Origin: Caulobacterales bacterium 32-69-10
GTDB lineage: Bacteria; Pseudomonadota; Alphaproteobacteria; Caulobacterales; Caulobacteraceae
DNA length: 6,464 bases
Direction: 5' to 3'
NCBI GenBank assembly: GCA_002280485.1
Contig: NCED01000080.1
Coordinates: forward strand, 1-6,464
Part shown: piece by piece, positions 5,915-6,464 of the stretch
How the letters are laid out: the number at the start of each line of letters is the position of its first letter
Position numbering within the stretch: the first letter of the stretch is position 1
Position numbers and translations under genes: made by a program
The notes under the pieces: generated by a model
Told to the model about the DNA's origin: nothing
What the model saw: only the letters and a program-made list of their open reading frames with translations
The model's database searches: none

Positions 5915-6005
5915 CCGCTCATCCCCGCGGAAGCGGGGACCCAGTTCTTTGGCGGAAAGTGCGACGGCTTAAGCCTGGGTCCCCGCTTCCGCGGGGATGA
6001 GCGGA
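5914..6005. repeat. Perfect long palindromic intergenic repeat (31-bp arms, 30-bp loop)
   Basis: The arms 5914-5944 and 5975-6005 are exact reverse complements over 31 bp; the loop is 5945-5974. Each arm contains its own small hairpin, CCCCGC-GGAA-GCGGGG in the left arm and its complement in the right, so the element can fold as one long stem or as two short ones, as in REP/BIME-like elements. Chance readings across it give peptides such as PRKRGPR and IPAEAGTQ, which I associate with dispersed palindromes annotated as spurious small proteins in alphaproteobacteria. This suggests a multi-copy, non-autonomous repeat, but copy number cannot be seen here. No transposase is in the window. It lies between ygfZ and the S9 peptidase and ends 14 bases before the latter's start codon. 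Confidence 0.92.
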
Positions 6006-6011
6006 AATTGT

Positions 6012-6016
6012 GAGGG
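6012..6016 (+). promoter_or_regulatory. Ribosome binding site of the S9 peptidase, next to the palindrome
   Basis: GAGGG precedes the ATG at 6020 by three bases, closer than the usual 5-9. It begins only six bases after the foot of the long palindrome (6005), so a folded 5' leader would sit inside the space the ribosome occupies. It supports the ATG at 6020 over the GTG at 6010, which is in another frame and gives no recognisable protein. Confidence 0.5.
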
Positions 6017-6019
6017 CTG

Positions 6020-6464
6020 ATGAAGGCCGTTGTCTTGGGACTGGTGCTGGCGATGACTGCAGGAATTTCGAACGCCCAGCCGGCCGAGGCCGCCGACCCG
6101 TTCCTCTGGCTGGAAGACGTCGAAGGCGCCAGGGCGCTCGACTGGGTGCGGGCCCAGAACGCCCGCTCCCTCGCCGGCCTGGAGGCGGACAAGCGCTATC
6201 CGGAGCTGAAGGACGAGGCCCTGGCCATCGTCAACGCCACCGACCGCATCCCCATGCCCGGCCTGCGGGGCGGCCAAATCTACAACTTCTGGCAGGACAA
6301 GGCGCACGTGCGCGGCCTGTGGCGGCGCACCACCCTCGATAGCTATCGCACCGCGACGCCGCAGTGGGAGGTCCTGCTCGACATCGACGCCCTGTCCGCC
6401 GCCGACAAGGCCAACTGGGTCTACAAGGCCGCTTCGTGCCGCTGGCCCGACTATCAGCGCTGCC
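6020..6464 (+). CDS. Exported S9-family prolyl oligopeptidase, N-terminal part (cut by window end)
   Basis: This frame stays open from ATG 6020 to the window edge, giving 148 residues plus one base. It starts with a Sec signal peptide (a Lys then a hydrophobic core at about 4-15, probable cleavage near Ala19 or Ala25). Then comes the start of a Peptidase_S9_N propeller domain: DPFLWLEDVEGARALDWVRAQN at about 26-47, a pattern typical of the prolyl oligopeptidase/oligopeptidase B family, and later IYNFWQDKAHVRGLWRRT and WEVLLDIDAL. Such enzymes are serine peptidases cutting short peptides; the catalytic Ser-Asp-His set is in the C-terminal hydrolase domain, outside the window, so activity cannot be checked. 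The signal peptide places it in the periplasm or outside the cell. Codon use matches the neighbours. The start is supported by a close GAGGG and by the signal peptide. It is transcribed away from ygfZ, and its leader carries the long palindrome if the promoter lies upstream of 5914. Confidence 0.9.
   Translation, partial: MKAVVLGLVLAMTAGISNAQPAEAADPFLWLEDVEGARALDWVRAQNARSLAGLEADKRYPELKDEALAIVNATDRIPMPGLRGGQIYNFWQDKAHVRGLWRRTTLDSYRTATPQWEVLLDIDALSAADKANWVYKAASCRWPDYQRC

Noticed and set aside
5908..6192. A 94-residue minus-strand frame giving SSPRKRGPR and ASAGM-like peptides
   Set aside because: These are translations of the palindromic repeat and of antisense S9 peptidase sequence, a common source of spurious small proteins.
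6010..6342. A 110-residue frame starting GTG 6010
   Set aside because: It is Arg/Gly/Pro-rich without homology, while the frame from ATG 6020 gives a signal peptide and an S9 peptidase domain over the same bases.

Overview
The window looks like chromosomal DNA of a high-GC alphaproteobacterium, most likely a member of the Caulobacterales (Caulobacter/Phenylobacterium type). This is an inference from base composition, codon use, the GTGA start/stop overlaps, the style of the proteins and a dispersed palindrome of a type I associate with alphaproteobacterial genomes. No search was run.

Layout. Positions 1-225 hold no convincing gene but contain two tandem inverted repeats (60-128 and 146-223). 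Together they carry four copies of a 16-bp motif built on the palindrome CGAANTTCG. Directly after them, on the + strand, comes a two-gene unit: a GNAT acetyltransferase (226-750) and a small cupin protein (747-1223), overlapping by 4 bp. It converges, across 24 bp, on a three-gene minus-strand unit, read tag (4377-3781), rnhB (3784-3059), ClC chloride channel/transporter with a CBS pair (3062-1248). Both junctions in that unit are also 4-bp GTGA overlaps. Upstream of tag are a C/G-rich hairpin (4400-4421), a small secreted protein of unknown function (4969-4430) and a YgfZ/IBA57-type folate-binding protein (5859-5053), all on the minus strand. A 160-bp divergent region follows, dominated by a perfect 31-bp-arm palindrome (5914-6005). 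The window ends inside an exported S9-family prolyl oligopeptidase (6020 to the edge, + strand).

Function. The genes are mostly housekeeping or accessory: base-excision repair of alkylated DNA (Tag), removal of RNA from DNA (RNase HII), anion transport (ClC), Fe-S enzyme maintenance/tRNA modification (YgfZ) and peptide hydrolysis in the envelope (S9 peptidase). Tag and RNase HII both keep the genome free of aberrant nucleotides; the co-transcribed ClC has no obvious link to them. I found no phage, plasmid, CRISPR, toxin-antitoxin or secretion-system genes, and no clear new multi-gene system. The most unusual content is non-coding: the four-copy motif array ahead of the acetyltransferase and the long palindrome just before the peptidase start. 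Among proteins, the ClC stands out because it keeps the gating glutamate but appears to lack the internal proton-transfer glutamate.
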